Assembly (NCBI GenBank): GCA_004009845.1
Contig: RMBW01000090.1
Coordinates: forward strand, 62,001 to 126,000
DNA: 64,000 nucleotides
Source: Davidsoniella eucalypti
Lineage: Eukaryota > Ascomycota > Sordariomycetes > Microascales > Ceratocystidaceae
Direction: 5' to 3'
Translations under genes and position numbers: made by a program
Part shown: positions 25,929 to 37,780 of the stretch, piece after piece
How positions within the stretch are numbered: the stretch's first letter is position 1
Layout of the letters: the number at the start of each line of letters is the position of its first letter
The notes under the pieces: model-generated
What the model saw: only the letters and a program-made list of their open reading frames with translations
What the model was told of the DNA's origin: nothing
The model's database searches: none

Positions 25929-27160
25929 TCAAGGCATTGATGCCATATCCAACATGTGACCCATCTTCTCGATCTATTATTAACGTGTTAGTCTTTGTTG
26001 TATCAATAACGATGATAGATAATATCACTTACCTTTGTCTTCAGATACCCTTCGACTTCTTGGCTTCTGAAGCCTCCATTTCCTTTCCACGACAATGGAA
26101 CCATGCTTACCCGCTCAGTAACAACAATTTCTCGGTTAGGGCCCTCAACGGCACGGATCTTGTCAGGATTGTTAGTTAGTAAGCGTACCTCGGTCTGTCC
26201 AAGATCCATAAGCATTGCCGTGGCAAGACCATAACTACGTGCATCAGCGGGATGGCGCAGGATCAGATTTGCTTCAACAGTATCTGACCCCAAGTCTTGC
26301 AGATTGTAAGCCTTGAGTTTCTCACCAAGACCTATTCCACGACCTTCCTGTCGTAAGTATATGATAATTCCACCGCCCGAGTTATAAGGAAGTGCCATGA
26401 GACGTGCAGCTTCGTCTAGCTGTTCACCGCAGTCACAGCGCGCTGACCAAGCCGTTTCGCCGGTATAACACTCTGAGTGTATACGCACTAGAGGAGTAGA
26501 ATTTCCTTCGTTGTTCGAGGGTGTGGCTGTGGCTAGCGCATTAGAGCCAGCTTCGGGGGAAGAAGTGGAAGATTCGCCGTTATTAGCCATTCCGCTTGTC
26601 GTCCGTCCTGGGAATAGGCGGCCGGTGTATGCACCGCGCACCATTCGGTCCATTTCCGTTTCACCCGGAACAACGGCATCGAGACTCTTGCTACGGATGT
26701 TGGGACCGAATACGATAGCTAGGTGCTCTTTGTTGTCCACACTGTTGGAGTATAGATGTAGGAACATTTCAGTTCCCGCAGTAGTAGGAATGCGCGCGCG
26801 TACCAAGCATTTTACTTGTGGTAATTTTTCCAAGAGTCGTGGTCGCTTGTTACCGCATTCTCCCTGTGGATCAGCACTGTTTACAGGCACTGACCGAGGC
26901 ACAGCATCAGGTCGTGGAGTATGCGACCCCGGTGTCTGTGGAGGAGTGAAAGATGGTGATAGTATAGATGGTGGTGGTGGTAGAGAAGCACTCGAAGATG
27001 CCATATCTGTGGCGTAGAGGATTGACAACTCTTCCGGGGAATCTTCAGCAGCGTTCGCGGTGGCTCGAGGCGAGTAGAACGAGGGTAGAGACGCGGAGGC
27101 TGTCATGGTAGTTGATGGGGCATCTTGCGCCGAGTGGCTCGGGTCAGTAGATGGCGCCAT
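25929..27160 (-). CDS. RIB1: GTP cyclohydrolase II
   Basis: Exons 27160-26033 and 25973-25929 (intron 59 nt) encode 390 residues. The enzyme opens GTP to the pyrimidine that starts riboflavin synthesis. The first 105 residues are a Ser/Pro-rich leader. Visible features are VRIHSECYTGETAWSARCDC (zinc cysteines), YLRQEGRGIGLGEKLKAYNL, LGSDTVEANLILRH and LLTNNPDKIRAVEG. The unspliced frame would end in an intronic tail (VSDIIYHRY); splicing instead adds IEKMGHMLDMASMP, which matches the conserved KxERMGHxLD ending of the family, so the short last exon is real. Confidence 0.94.
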
Positions 27161-28919
27161 ATTGGTTGAGTGTAGCTTATAAGTATCGTAGAAAATTATA
27201 GGTTCTCTGCTAGTTTGCGATATTTGGAGTGGTTATTCTCGGCAAGAAGTACTTTGCATGGATTAATCGTATAGAGGGGTTAACGCTATTTGGTTGTATT
27301 GGTTATCGGAGAAAAGTGAACAGAAATCAAAGACTGTAGATAGAGCAACCGCCTAAAAAATCAAAGTAGTTTGTTTGGATATATTGTTGTCATCAAGATA
27401 TGTGCGTATTGGAAATTTAAGGACTCGGCGTAGTTGGAGTTAAGATGGCGGGAGTGTCTTGCGGAAAGCGAGGCAGGAAGTAAGAAAGATTAGATGCGAA
27501 ATAAATGGGGAATTATGTGGGTGTTTTTGTTTTGGTCAAAGACGGCTAACTACTATTAGTAGTTTAGTGATAAGATACAGAGTTGATAAAGAGTTCTAGA
27601 TGTAAGAATCGTAGTGTGTACCAAGTCTATGACGCATAATGTTATATCTCATACGTTTCAAGCGATCAACGATATCATAATATATGTGTTATACTAATTA
27701 ATACATTGTACTCTGTTCTCAGCGTGAATCGGCGCATGTCGCAATTCGAAAGCCCAACTCCATGCACGTCCCTCGTTCGGAAGTGGGGAATATTATGACT
27801 AATGAATAGCTAAGTGTCTCGCTGCTTATTAATCTTCACAAATCATGGTTTTTGTACGCTGTGTCTGCCTTCTTGATGAGATCAACATTCGTTAAATATT
27901 TGAAAATCATAAACGTTACCATTGAGGTAGTTAACTATATTATTGCTTTTGCTAACAAGGATTATTTCGAATGCGGGTTGTGTATCATGCTAAACCCTTG
28001 GTGTTCATTAACCCTTACACTTATTCTTTTTTCCAACATCGTAAGGTGTAAAACGTTCATTATCTTATATTTTCCAAGTTCAATCTTTTGAGAAACTATT
28101 GGGTAGTATGAAAAGAAACTGGTCATCTTTCCCTACCAATAAATCACTAGATATGCCTAGAATGGAGTAAAACCGCAACGTTAGAAGGAATGCTCTACAT
28201 AAATTCCGTTTCAAATACATTGATTGGCTAGCAGTTTTCTAACTTCATCCATGTTAGGCATATGCTTGTGTTTGAATCAGACAATTCAACAACAAAAAAC
28301 TGGCCTTGATTTGTGCTACATACTACATACTACATGCCACATGGACTGTAGACTGTGAAAACACTTATCAATTCGCTGTGAGGTGGTAATTTTTGACGCA
28401 ATGGTGTATATAATTTAGTTTGAATATTAGGCCATGATGTATACCAATTAATCCATAGGAGCCTAATGTGATATTTCGTAGGCCAATAGATCATTGGTGA
28501 AGGCTATTTTATAACGGTTAGTTATATAAAGGTGTGCAAGTACTCATGTATATCTAGTAGCCTCAAATCTTGAAGATTGGTCTCTGCTACAATGTCCTGA
28601 ATTATTTTTGCTCTTCGAACCAACAATTTCTAGATCGCTCCTCATCACATAAATTTCTACCCATCTTTTAAATCTTCTCATCTGTCTTTAATTAAATACA
28701 CATTTTTCTATCACCTTATAACTATTGCTATTTGGTTCTTTCGACCACCTATACACTGCTAGACAAAACGACATATCCTATTTCAACATCGAGTCTTCAT
28801 CAACAATTTAACTTACATCACCTAATGGCGATATAATTACTTCTTTTTCTAATATCTTGTTTTTTAAATATCCAAACCTAACACCCTATATAAATATTCG
28901 TTTCTTTTACATAGAAGCC
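27161..28919. other. Divergent intergenic region RIB1 / FHA gene
   Basis: 1.76 kb, AT-rich, with no supported gene. The last 300 bp before 28920 are pyrimidine-rich with poly-A/T stretches, a likely promoter and leader for the FHA gene. Confidence 0.55.
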
Positions 28920-29639
28920 ATGAGCGCATCAACCGTTGCCTGGCTTGTCCCGATCGACACTAATGATCTACTACAAACTATCTTGACATCTTCTACTCCG
29001 TGTACCCCATTTCCACCTTGTCTAGAATACCCTGAGCTACTTGGCACCCCAGCACTAGAAATATCATTCAATCGGCTGCCGAAAGGGTCGGTAGGTTGGG
29101 TACTGGGCACGTCTTCTGCTCTTAGCGATATTGTGCTTCCCAGCCTGCCTGGTATTAGTCGCAAACATGCGGTACTATCATTTGATAATCAATACCGCCT
29201 CGTGCTTTCGGATACATCGCGCGCCGGAACCTCTGTTTGGTTTGACGGTGAGAGCGAGGGTGACAAGCCTCGACACACGTGGACTCTTGCTGCCAGAACT
29301 TTCGATGCTACGGTTGTGAATAGCACAGAACCCCGGATAATTATAGACATTCAGAGTATAAGACTGCAGGTTATAATCCCACAACGAAGCAAAATAACTG
29401 AGTTCGAGGCACAGGTGAAGAATTTCCGGTCACATGTGACTCGCCAATTGGGATTCATCCCTATCGAATATTGGGTTCATACTAGCAGTTTTTCGGAGGT
29501 TGATGAGGATGGTGAGGATATACGGTCTTCATCTATGCCGTCTCAAGCCATAAACTATCTGAGATATTCTTGCCATGACCAGAAATTCCTTTGGAATTCA
29601 CTTCGGCCATGGGAACCAGTTATCCAACTGACCGACTAA
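28920..29639 (+). CDS. FHA-domain protein
   Basis: Single exon, 239 residues from ATG 28920. Residues about 50-125 form a forkhead-associated domain that would bind phosphothreonine: WVLGTSSALSDIVLPSLPGI, SRKHAVLSF and LSDTSRAGTSVWFDG carry the conserved GxxxxxDI, SRxH and GTxV positions. In filamentous ascomycetes this type of FHA domain, with a preceding YPELLGTPALEISF-like block, is often followed by a protein kinase domain. Here the protein stops after about 100 more residues and no kinase motif is present. It may be a standalone FHA protein or a shortened paralogue. Partner and pathway are unknown. Confidence 0.75.
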   Translation: MSASTVAWLVPIDTNDLLQTILTSSTPCTPFPPCLEYPELLGTPALEISFNRLPKGSVGWVLGTSSALSDIVLPSLPGISRKHAVLSFDNQYRLVLSDTSRAGTSVWFDGESEGDKPRHTWTLAARTFDATVVNSTEPRIIIDIQSIRLQVIIPQRSKITEFEAQVKNFRSHVTRQLGFIPIEYWVHTSSFSEVDEDGEDIRSSSMPSQAINYLRYSCHDQKFLWNSLRPWEPVIQLTD

Positions 29640-30343
29640 AGAGTATATCAATGTGCGCAAAGTCTTGTTTGAGAGACAGTAGGTTTTTATACTAAGGGGT
29701 GGTACATCATAATATCTAATTTGACTTTTATAAGTTATATTGCTATTGTAGGTTAGGCTGATTGCTTACATATAGAGGGGGAAATCGGTTGTGATTGTTA
29801 TTTACTTATAGATAAATAGAAGGTGTCAAATTTGTATTGGAAAACATCATGACCATGATTCACATATGACTGTCTGTAATGTACCCTGTTATTTATGATA
29901 CCCATGTGTCACTAGTATTACTCTTTAAATAAGAAAAGCATAAACTTTGTTGGAAATCAAGCAGGTTTTTCGTAATTTTTTTACTTCATTGTAGTTTGTT
30001 TTGTTTCGACTAGGCATATGCAAGATCATTATAATTGACCCTCTACCTCAGCATACTGCGCCAATGATTGAGTAGAACACTGAACCTCTTGAATTTTCTG
30101 ATCATCATCATCATGGTGGCCTACGTTGTATGTAAGAAAAGAAAGCAAAACGCCTATTTTGTTTTTTATTCCCTGCATAATATACACACACCCATGGGTT
30201 CTGCAAGCTAACAGTACGTTGTGCAGCATCCTGTAATCATGGAGTACAACCCGATAAGATGGGAAAATGCAAGTATAGAAGAAATGATCCCAGGAACCCG
30301 TGCAACAATAGAGAAAAATATTGGGAAGGCGAGCGCCCACCGT
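29640..30343. other. Convergent 3' flanks of FHA gene and RPS24
   Basis: AT-rich. No supported gene. Confidence 0.55.
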
Positions 30344-31399
30344 TTATTTCTCCTTCTTGGCTTTGGCACCCTTGGTCTTGGCGGTACCACGGAGAGTCTT
30401 CTGGCGGTTCTTGCGCTGCTTGCCTGTTGTATAGAATATTTGTTAGTAGATGTAATGGATACATTATGGAATTGTGACAACCGAATTCCAGATATAGCCA
30501 CATATGTGAATATGTGACGAACATTGGAAACGACGCAGTCAGAAAGCCTCTTGTCTTCCCTGGGAGAAGACAGGAGACAAAAGCCCTTCTCGACTCGTCT
30601 GTTACAGCCACTACCTGGAAAATTTGAGACAGAAACGACAGCAATGCATCGAGAGTATTGCGGAAACTGGAGCACATTGAATGTCCACTGAAACAAATTG
30701 ACCATTGGTGGCAGTGGAAGTGGCAGAGAGAACGAGGATAGCACTTACGCTGTTGGCGAGAGGCACGCTCGACCTTGGTAGCGAGACCGACGCGGATCAG
30801 ACGGTAGCGGGGCTCGAACTTGGTCATGGCCTCGGGGGAGTCGTAGACCAGAGCAAAACCGGTGGTCTTGTCGCCACCGAACTGAGTGCGCAGACCGAAG
30901 ACCGAGACGCGGTCTTTGGTGGCCTTGTAGAGGGTAGCCAACTTCTCGCGCAGCTCATCCTTGGAGATGTTGGCACGGCTGGGGTGCAGGATGTCACTAC
31001 GAGTCGACCCGTGTTAGAGAATTTAATTCAATTATGTATTATAGCGATAAAATAACGACTCGGCGGCATGTTGGTGACGATGAGAAACGACAGCATTGTA
31101 TCCGTATCACTGAGGGGGTTTTCGTGGAGAAAATGATGTTGACAAATCGCGTATACATGCGTCGTGGATAGAACTGTATGGGTTGTTCGGGTTGGTATAT
31201 CATGATATTCGCCGTGTATAAGTTTGACGCCATATCTAGGTTCGAGGTGTTGTATTCTCATCGTGTTCCAAAATGCCGTTGAATCAATAGTCGGAATGGG
31301 AAGGTTGAGGATGAAAACTCACACGACCATCTGCTTGCGACCCAGCAGGGGGTTGCGGATGAACTTGCGAGTGCGCAGAGTGACGGGGGTATCGGCCAT
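30344..31399 (-). CDS. RPS24: 40S ribosomal protein S24 (eS24)
   Basis: Exons 31399-31323, 30996-30749 and 30423-30344 encode 134 residues, the normal eS24 length. It is a small-subunit protein needed for pre-rRNA processing. It begins MADTPVTLRTRKFIRNPLLG, continues MVVDILHPSRANISKDELRE, TLYKATKDRVSVFGLRTQFG and FEPRYRLIRVGLATKVERAS, and ends in a lysine/arginine tail GTAKTKGAKAKKEK. The exons are C/G-ending in codon use, as for highly expressed genes. The two introns, 326 and 325 nt, are the longest in the window and far above its 55-165 nt norm. It shares a 450-bp divergent promoter with the EFM3-like gene. Confidence 0.97.
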
Positions 31400-31851
31400 T
31401 TTTGCGATTTGGTGATGGGTTGCTAATGAAAAAGAAAATCGAAACGAAGGGGAAGAAAATCAAATCGTGATACTTTTGCTGTAGCTAGAGGGAATGTCCT
31501 AAATTGGTCCGGGTGGGGCTCAATCTGCCACACAATTGGCTGTAGATTCCTATTTTTTTTTTCGCCATATAATCCTAGACTACGAAAAACAGAACCTTGT
31601 GTGTCCTTGATGCCCTAATAATTTCATTAGCTGTGGGGTTTGTATCCTCACACGTGACTATACAGAAAGATCATTTGGTGGCGCAATTGTTAAAGCGCCA
31701 CAGCAACTTGCATTAGCTAAATCATTACCAACTTTAGAGTATGTACATTCCGATATGTGATCCACATAAAGACGTAGAACATTGTAATAATATTATGATC
31801 TTTAGATATTTTAGTAGAGTTTACTGTATATAGCCAAGTGTAACAGAAAAA
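31400..31851. other. Divergent promoter region RPS24 / EFM3-like
   Basis: 450 bp with a T run near 31555 and no coding frame. Confidence 0.6.
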
Positions 31852-32944
31852 ATGCTCGACTCAACGGCCAAATTTCAAATCAACAGATTTTGTCGCCAGT
31901 TTTTCCAGCTCGAACAATTGCTCGTCTATCCTGATGCTGAATACTTAATAAGAGAAGATGTCCAGAATGAGATTCTACTCCAAATCAACGATCCCTCAAG
32001 TAAAAACCGGAGCCCCCAACCTCGATATCGATTGAGAATATTCAAGGAATTATTCTCGAAAATAGAGGCTTCTATCGATGACTGGGAATCATGTGTGCGT
32101 ATAATTAGCATCGTCGTAAAATAAATCCTTTGCTTACACCTACTTGTAGTCGATTAGCGAGGACTTGACGGAGCTTATAGCAGAATTAATGGCCTCTCCT
32201 CTTCCATCCGAAACTATCGCTGTGCAACAAAGATCATACGTCACTTATCACGTGTCTAATCTAGAGTCCACGGCTTTAGACACGCCCAGTCCATCTATAA
32301 CCCTTCTAGAGTCGAGATCTCTTATATCACAAGGTGGTACAACTGGACTTCGTACGTGGGAAGCAGCACTGCATTTGGGGGATTATCTCTGTAATAATGA
32401 CGAAGATATCAGGGGAAAGTCTATATTGGAACTTGGTGCTGGGACCGGATATCTATCTATTCTTGCGGCAAAATATCTGGGAGCTACCCATGTCTCTGCA
32501 ACAGATGGATCCGACGAAGTTATCAATGCTCTAACGGACAATTTTTATCTGAATGGCTTTCAAGACGACAGATCATTGATACCAGCATCGCTCTTCTGGG
32601 GTCATGGCATAATTAGACCCGAAGATACAGCCTGGGGCCAAGATGGGCCTATTGATACTGTAATTGGCGCGGACATCACTTATGATCAGCGAGTGATACC
32701 TAGTCTGGTGGGCACTTTGAATGAACTCAGCGATCATTACCCTCGGGTAAAAATGATAATCAGCGCTACACAAAGAAATGAAGAAACGTTCAGAGCGTTT
32801 GTTGACGTTTGCAACGAAAGCGGATTCCAGGTCCAATATATAAACTTTCCTGGCACTTCAAAGAACGAAAAATGTGGTCCGTTCTACAATACAGATGTAC
32901 CAATTCACATAGTTAAGATTCATCAGACACACTTTGTAGATTAA
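31852..32944 (+). CDS. EFM3: Protein-lysine N-methyltransferase, EFM3/FAM86 type
   Basis: Exons 31852-32094 and 32150-32944 (intron 55 nt, donor GTGCGT) encode 345 residues. The N-terminal 110 residues (INRFCRQFFQLEQLLVYP, then RYRLRIFKELFSKIEASIDDW) match the FAM86 N-terminal domain of eEF2-lysine methyltransferases. A class I SAM-binding fold follows: TTGLRTWEAALHLGDYL, motif I ILELGAGTGYLSILAA (about 173-188) and ATDGSDEVINAL. GADITYDQRVIPSLVGTL is the post-I acidic block of family-16 lysine methyltransferases. The probable substrate is elongation factor 2, which is inferred from family. Confidence 0.85.
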
Positions 32945-33096
32945 CTAAGATAGAATTAATTATACTATGTACAACCATCCACCATGGATGAGTTCTTGAT
33001 ATATACTAATCCGATTTTCACATTAGGTCGCCATCGTATGGCTGTATTCAGTATAGTCTACTATTTCCCTCTTTCAGCAGATCGACATTGATCAAG

Positions 33097-34848
33097 TTAG
33101 TCGTTCTTACCAACGGCAACGCCCCAGAAGTAAGCAACCCATGAACCTAGCACTAGTGCTAGGAGACAGTACATAAGCACCTTGCTGATGAGCTTGTGCT
33201 TAGCCATAGATTCGGGGCTTTCGTACTCCTTCTGCATTTGGTTGATCTCATCACCACGAGCAAGGCGAGTCTTGCGGCTCCATTGGAGACGGCCAAGGCT
33301 AGGGCTGAGGGAACCGCCAATGACAAGGGCAAAGCCAACAACGACGGAAAGAGCAGCCAAGAAGACATAGGCAATGGAAACGCGGCTATAGCCATCATCG
33401 GCAGTGTTGTCCTGGATGACACCGGTAATGATACGGACAAGAATGTTCATGCTGTTGTTAACAGTGATCTTGATAGCGTAGCCAGAGCCGAAGACATCTT
33501 GATACCACATTGCGGTACGAATACTATCGATGATAGTGGTAGGGCCAAAAGAGACAGCGACTGCGTAGATACCGAACGAAGCGGCAGTTCCAGCAACAGT
33601 AGGACCCCAGGCCGCTAGGACCATGCATAGCAGCATACCAACACCGCAGACGCACATTAGCGTTAGGCGCTGACCGGCAATATCGATGAAGAGACCGATA
33701 AGAGGAACGAAGAAGAAGCCCAGGTACTGCGACATGGCAGAATACCAACCGGCAGTGACCTCGGAAATCTTGAAACGCTGCTGCGCAAGCTCGGTCGAGT
33801 TGGACGAGTAAACAATAGCCGCAGATGTCTGGAACATGGAAAAGGCAATGACACACCAAAACTGCCACGGCAGCTCTAGGACCTTCTGCAGCTCCCACTT
33901 CTTGTTCTTCTCGGTCAACTTCTCGCCAGTAGCGGGATCACGGACACCAGTGTAGCGCTTTTCACACCACTTGTTGAACCACCAGAACAGCAGCGTGGCA
34001 ATATTGGTGAAGACGTTCATGAAAACGGCAGTCCAGAACACCCAGGCAAAGTCACCCGACGCCTTGGCGATGGGGTTGGCAGTAGCCTTTCCAACGAAAG
34101 AACCAATCTTTCCAATGCCAAGCTCAAAGCCTAGAGTAGCAGCAAAGCCGTGGGACGGGGGGAACCAAGACGAGAAAACTTTGTACTGGGCAACTTGAGT
34201 GGCAGTGTCGCCTAAAGATCTGATGACATAAGCACCAACCATGAACTTGTAGCTGCGAACTTGGGCAGCAGCAGCAACCAAGATCGAACCGACTGTGTAG
34301 AACAGATTACCCCATAGCATAGCATCTATTTACGTGACAAAGTTAGTAAGGTGCATTTATCTTGTGTGGCAGATGCTAGTCGGTCTTGTAACATGGTGGA
34401 ATATTTTACTTACTAGCACCACCCATGCGGTCAGTCACAACACCGGTAAGCAGCATCAGGGCCGTCTTGACAAAGTCGTCACTAGCATCGAGAGCAGCGT
34501 ATTGCGCGTTGTTGATGCTGAGTTGCTATGAGACGGACGATCCTTGTTAGCGAGAATCAACATTATATAATGTTAGCGGTATGGAAAAAGAAATACCTTC
34601 TTCAGCGTGGTCTTCATGGCAGAAGTCAGACCGCTGCTCCAGTGAGAGCCAAACCCAACAGCAGTAATGAGCATGACGGCAGCAATCTTATGGCGCATGG
34701 GAACATGCTCAGAGACTGTGCTAGAGGTGTGCGAGACCTGGGCTGTCAGATCGGTCTCGACATTGGGCATGGCTTTCTCGACTGACGTGCCCTTCTCGTG
34801 GTCAGAATCCGAGCTGACAACGGGAACTTGACGAATTGGTTCACTCAT
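33097..34848 (-). CDS. MFS transporter (MFSD1-like)
   Basis: Exons 34848-34597, 34525-34414 and 34325-33097 (introns 71 and 88 nt) encode 530 residues. A 50-residue polar leader precedes RHKIAAVMLITAVGFGSHWS, the first helix. Spliced exon 2 gives SINNAQYAALDASDDFVKTA and DRMGGANAMLWG, a variant MFS motif A. About twelve helices follow, with FSSWFPPSHGFAATLGFELG and the end block VLMYCLLALVLGSWVAYFWG. It resembles the MFSD1-like group of fungal carriers of unknown substrate. It converges with EFM3, with stops 152 bp apart. Both intron phases close exactly. Confidence 0.88.
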
Positions 34849-37780
34849 ATTGGCAGAAGTTGCTCTCTTGAGGAAGATCTGGCGTGTAAGACAAGAGAGA
34901 GCGAGAAGAATAAAGAATCAAGCTCAAATCCAGCAGTCTAGCGTGGGATGTACATTCCTTTTAACATCTTTCAGAGTAGTAGTGTCCAATTCCAGAAGCC
35001 CCAGCAACCACATGGCGATAGCGGAGCAACTATATCTGATTGATAAAACCCCGTATTGTTCATACAACTATTGCTATCACTAGCGTGAGAAATTCAAATA
35101 CGCCAAGATCCAATAGCCCTCTTCGCCGCTCCATTATAGGGTTCTATTTCCTCTTTTCGGGTCTTGACTACAATATAGCGAAATCGCATGCATTAAAAGA
35201 TGTTAGTAACATCCCATCCAAGATCCGATCCATACATTTATTTACAACCGGTAGCAAAAATATATATATATAATTTAAAAACCCACTGGGACTAGTAAGA
35301 ATGGTGTCAATGATTACAATCCAACGGCCTCGCCATGTAAGTTTGCTACTTTAAAAAGTGTGGACTCATCAAATCTTATCAATCAGATTACAGGTCTCAA
35401 AATCCGAGAGCCAGTCAAAATGCTAGGTTAAAAGTAGCTTGGGCCCGGTGATCCATCAAATAGGCGAGGCAATGAAGGATTCTCATATTTTATCAACGGC
35501 GAGTTAAAAGACTAGGCAAAGCAAGTGAGAAGCTAATATTTACCGGTATTACAAGGTTTGGTTGAAAGTAAGGTGGTATAACGTAGTTATACATAAGATA
35601 GTGTTATAGCCTACTATGCTCTAAGAAAGCTAGTAACTTTGTCAAGATATCCTACGTCGAGTATTGTGCTTATAACTATATTTTACTTACATTACCGCTA
35701 TGTCTTTTAGTGGCGTAGAACACCATTCAGCTGCCATACAAAAGCGTGTCAGTGTCAGATGAGATAAGATCTGGCGGTAAACTCTTGCAAGGTTGCAGAT
35801 GCCGGTAAGTTTGTCCTTTTCCGACAAAAAAAAGCCAAAACAAAAGGTATACTATTCGGCTCAGTTACGTATGAGAATACAACTAACTTGTCAATGCGAG
35901 ACCGGAGAATTCCATCGTATGTGTCTATATTCTTGAGTATGGCCAGGAATCGTCAAGTAAGCTCCAAGAGAACTAGATACTACAAACACAGATACATGAA
36001 GATACAAACTATATAACTAGCATTGAAAGTATTCTGACTAGAAAACGATTAAATCAAGTGCTCTATCTTCATGTTGTTTTTGAACGCACCAGTTAAGAGA
36101 CAATTCTAGAACTCTATGAGATACTACCTGGTGATATGCCTCCAGGAAAAAAGGAAGAAGAAAAGGAAAAGAAAAAAAGAAACTAGAGGCTGGACAACGG
36201 TGTTTGTTGGATTGCCGTAGTTCAAGCTTTGTGCTTCGATACGACATGAATTTTGCACTGGATCAATGTTACTGAGAAAAGAAAGAGAAGCGGGAAAAGA
36301 CGGAGAAGCTGTCCAACTAAATTCTCTCGCATAGAAGAGGAGGGGTTTCCCTAAGCTTAACCAACTATATGTACTAAAAACGCGCGGTCGATTCGTAGAG
36401 GATTGCATCGGTCTCCATAATGGTGACTGGATGGTACCTGAAATGTACAGATAGGAGCTCAAGAAAAACCTGGTATTACTAGTGGCAACAGCCCGTTGCT
36501 TTATAAGTTGTTTATCCCTACATACAGCATAGAATCTTTCGAGCTTGCCAGCATCAAAAATAATAGATGTAAATTGAAAAAGTGCAGGGAAAAGGACGAA
36601 TCACGAATAGATGGTTAGGCCTCGAACATACTCTAACCCTGGTGGTAACCCTAATTTGCTTATCAGATCAACCGTTGGTGGTTCTTTTTGGAACACGGAC
36701 TTCTAATCTTCACAGACCATCATTTGGGTCAACGTTAAACTAAACAGTATATATTCGATACGTTTCAACAATTATTGTATATCCATTCTAGACCCTTCCT
36801 TGAAAACGATGTTCTCTTATCCGCAAGACAATAGAAGCACGTGTAAAATCAAGGGTAACTGTTTACTGAGGCCTTGCCGTGATGCTTACAAGATTTAGAA
36901 ATCCACAGCAAAGAAACACAAGTAGATATTGATTATAAAGCAAGTCCTACAACTATATCTAAAACACAGAGCTTGTTGAAAGATGACTTCCTTTGACTGA
37001 TTCATTAGGACAGCATTCTGAGCAATTTCAAGGGCTATTTACTATGATTATCCAATCATGATACTCAACTCAAATTCTGAAGCATTGACCAAATATAATA
37101 AACTACTTTTAGAGGCATTCAACCCCGGTTATCAAATGATTGTTGGATATTAAGCTGGCTGAAATGAAGTGCCAAATTGGGCCCTTGAACGGATCTTGAG
37201 TCAGTTCCTGACAGACAAGTGAAATGGATGTTGATAGGACACTTTTTATAGGCCTTCTTGTGTTGTAGTAGCATTTGAAACAAGTTAGTCGAGAGCTCTG
37301 AAGCATTCCTCTTGTTCAATGTTGAAAGTTAGATGTTGATCTCTATAGGCGGAGGCGGCGCCATATTTCCAAACACGAAGACAATAGTAGAGCAATCGAT
37401 TCCGATACTTGGCATAGCGAACACAAGCCCCATAACTCTCTAGTGCCTCTAGAGGTTAGGGAATATAATTGTGACTACTAGTAGAGCCTGGGATATTGAG
37501 CTTGTTGATAGGTCATTTTCAAAGTTAACAAATCTATTTTTACATTATATATGAGCATGCAAAGCCTTTCAAGGTGATGGTATCGCTATCTTGGGCCTCA
37601 AGCCTGTGAAATAGGTCGACCTGAATATGTGCCATTTCAATGTAATTTGAGGCCGTATATTCGGATTTCGATATGACACATGAACTGTTTTTTGTTTAGG
37701 AATCTAGATGAAAGCTCTTAGGAGAATGTGGAGCGTGAATAAAACAAATATTATTGCATTTTTTTAACCAACGACGGTAC
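34849..37780. other. Gene-poor AT-rich intergenic region
   Basis: 2.9 kb. Only short, low-complexity open frames are seen, including an A/G-rich stretch near 36135-36185. No domain or spliceable gene is recognised. Confidence 0.5.

Noticed and set aside
31100..31160. C-box and D-box-like motifs in RPS24 intron 1
   Set aside because: They lie on the strand opposite to the host transcript and the C box deviates from consensus.
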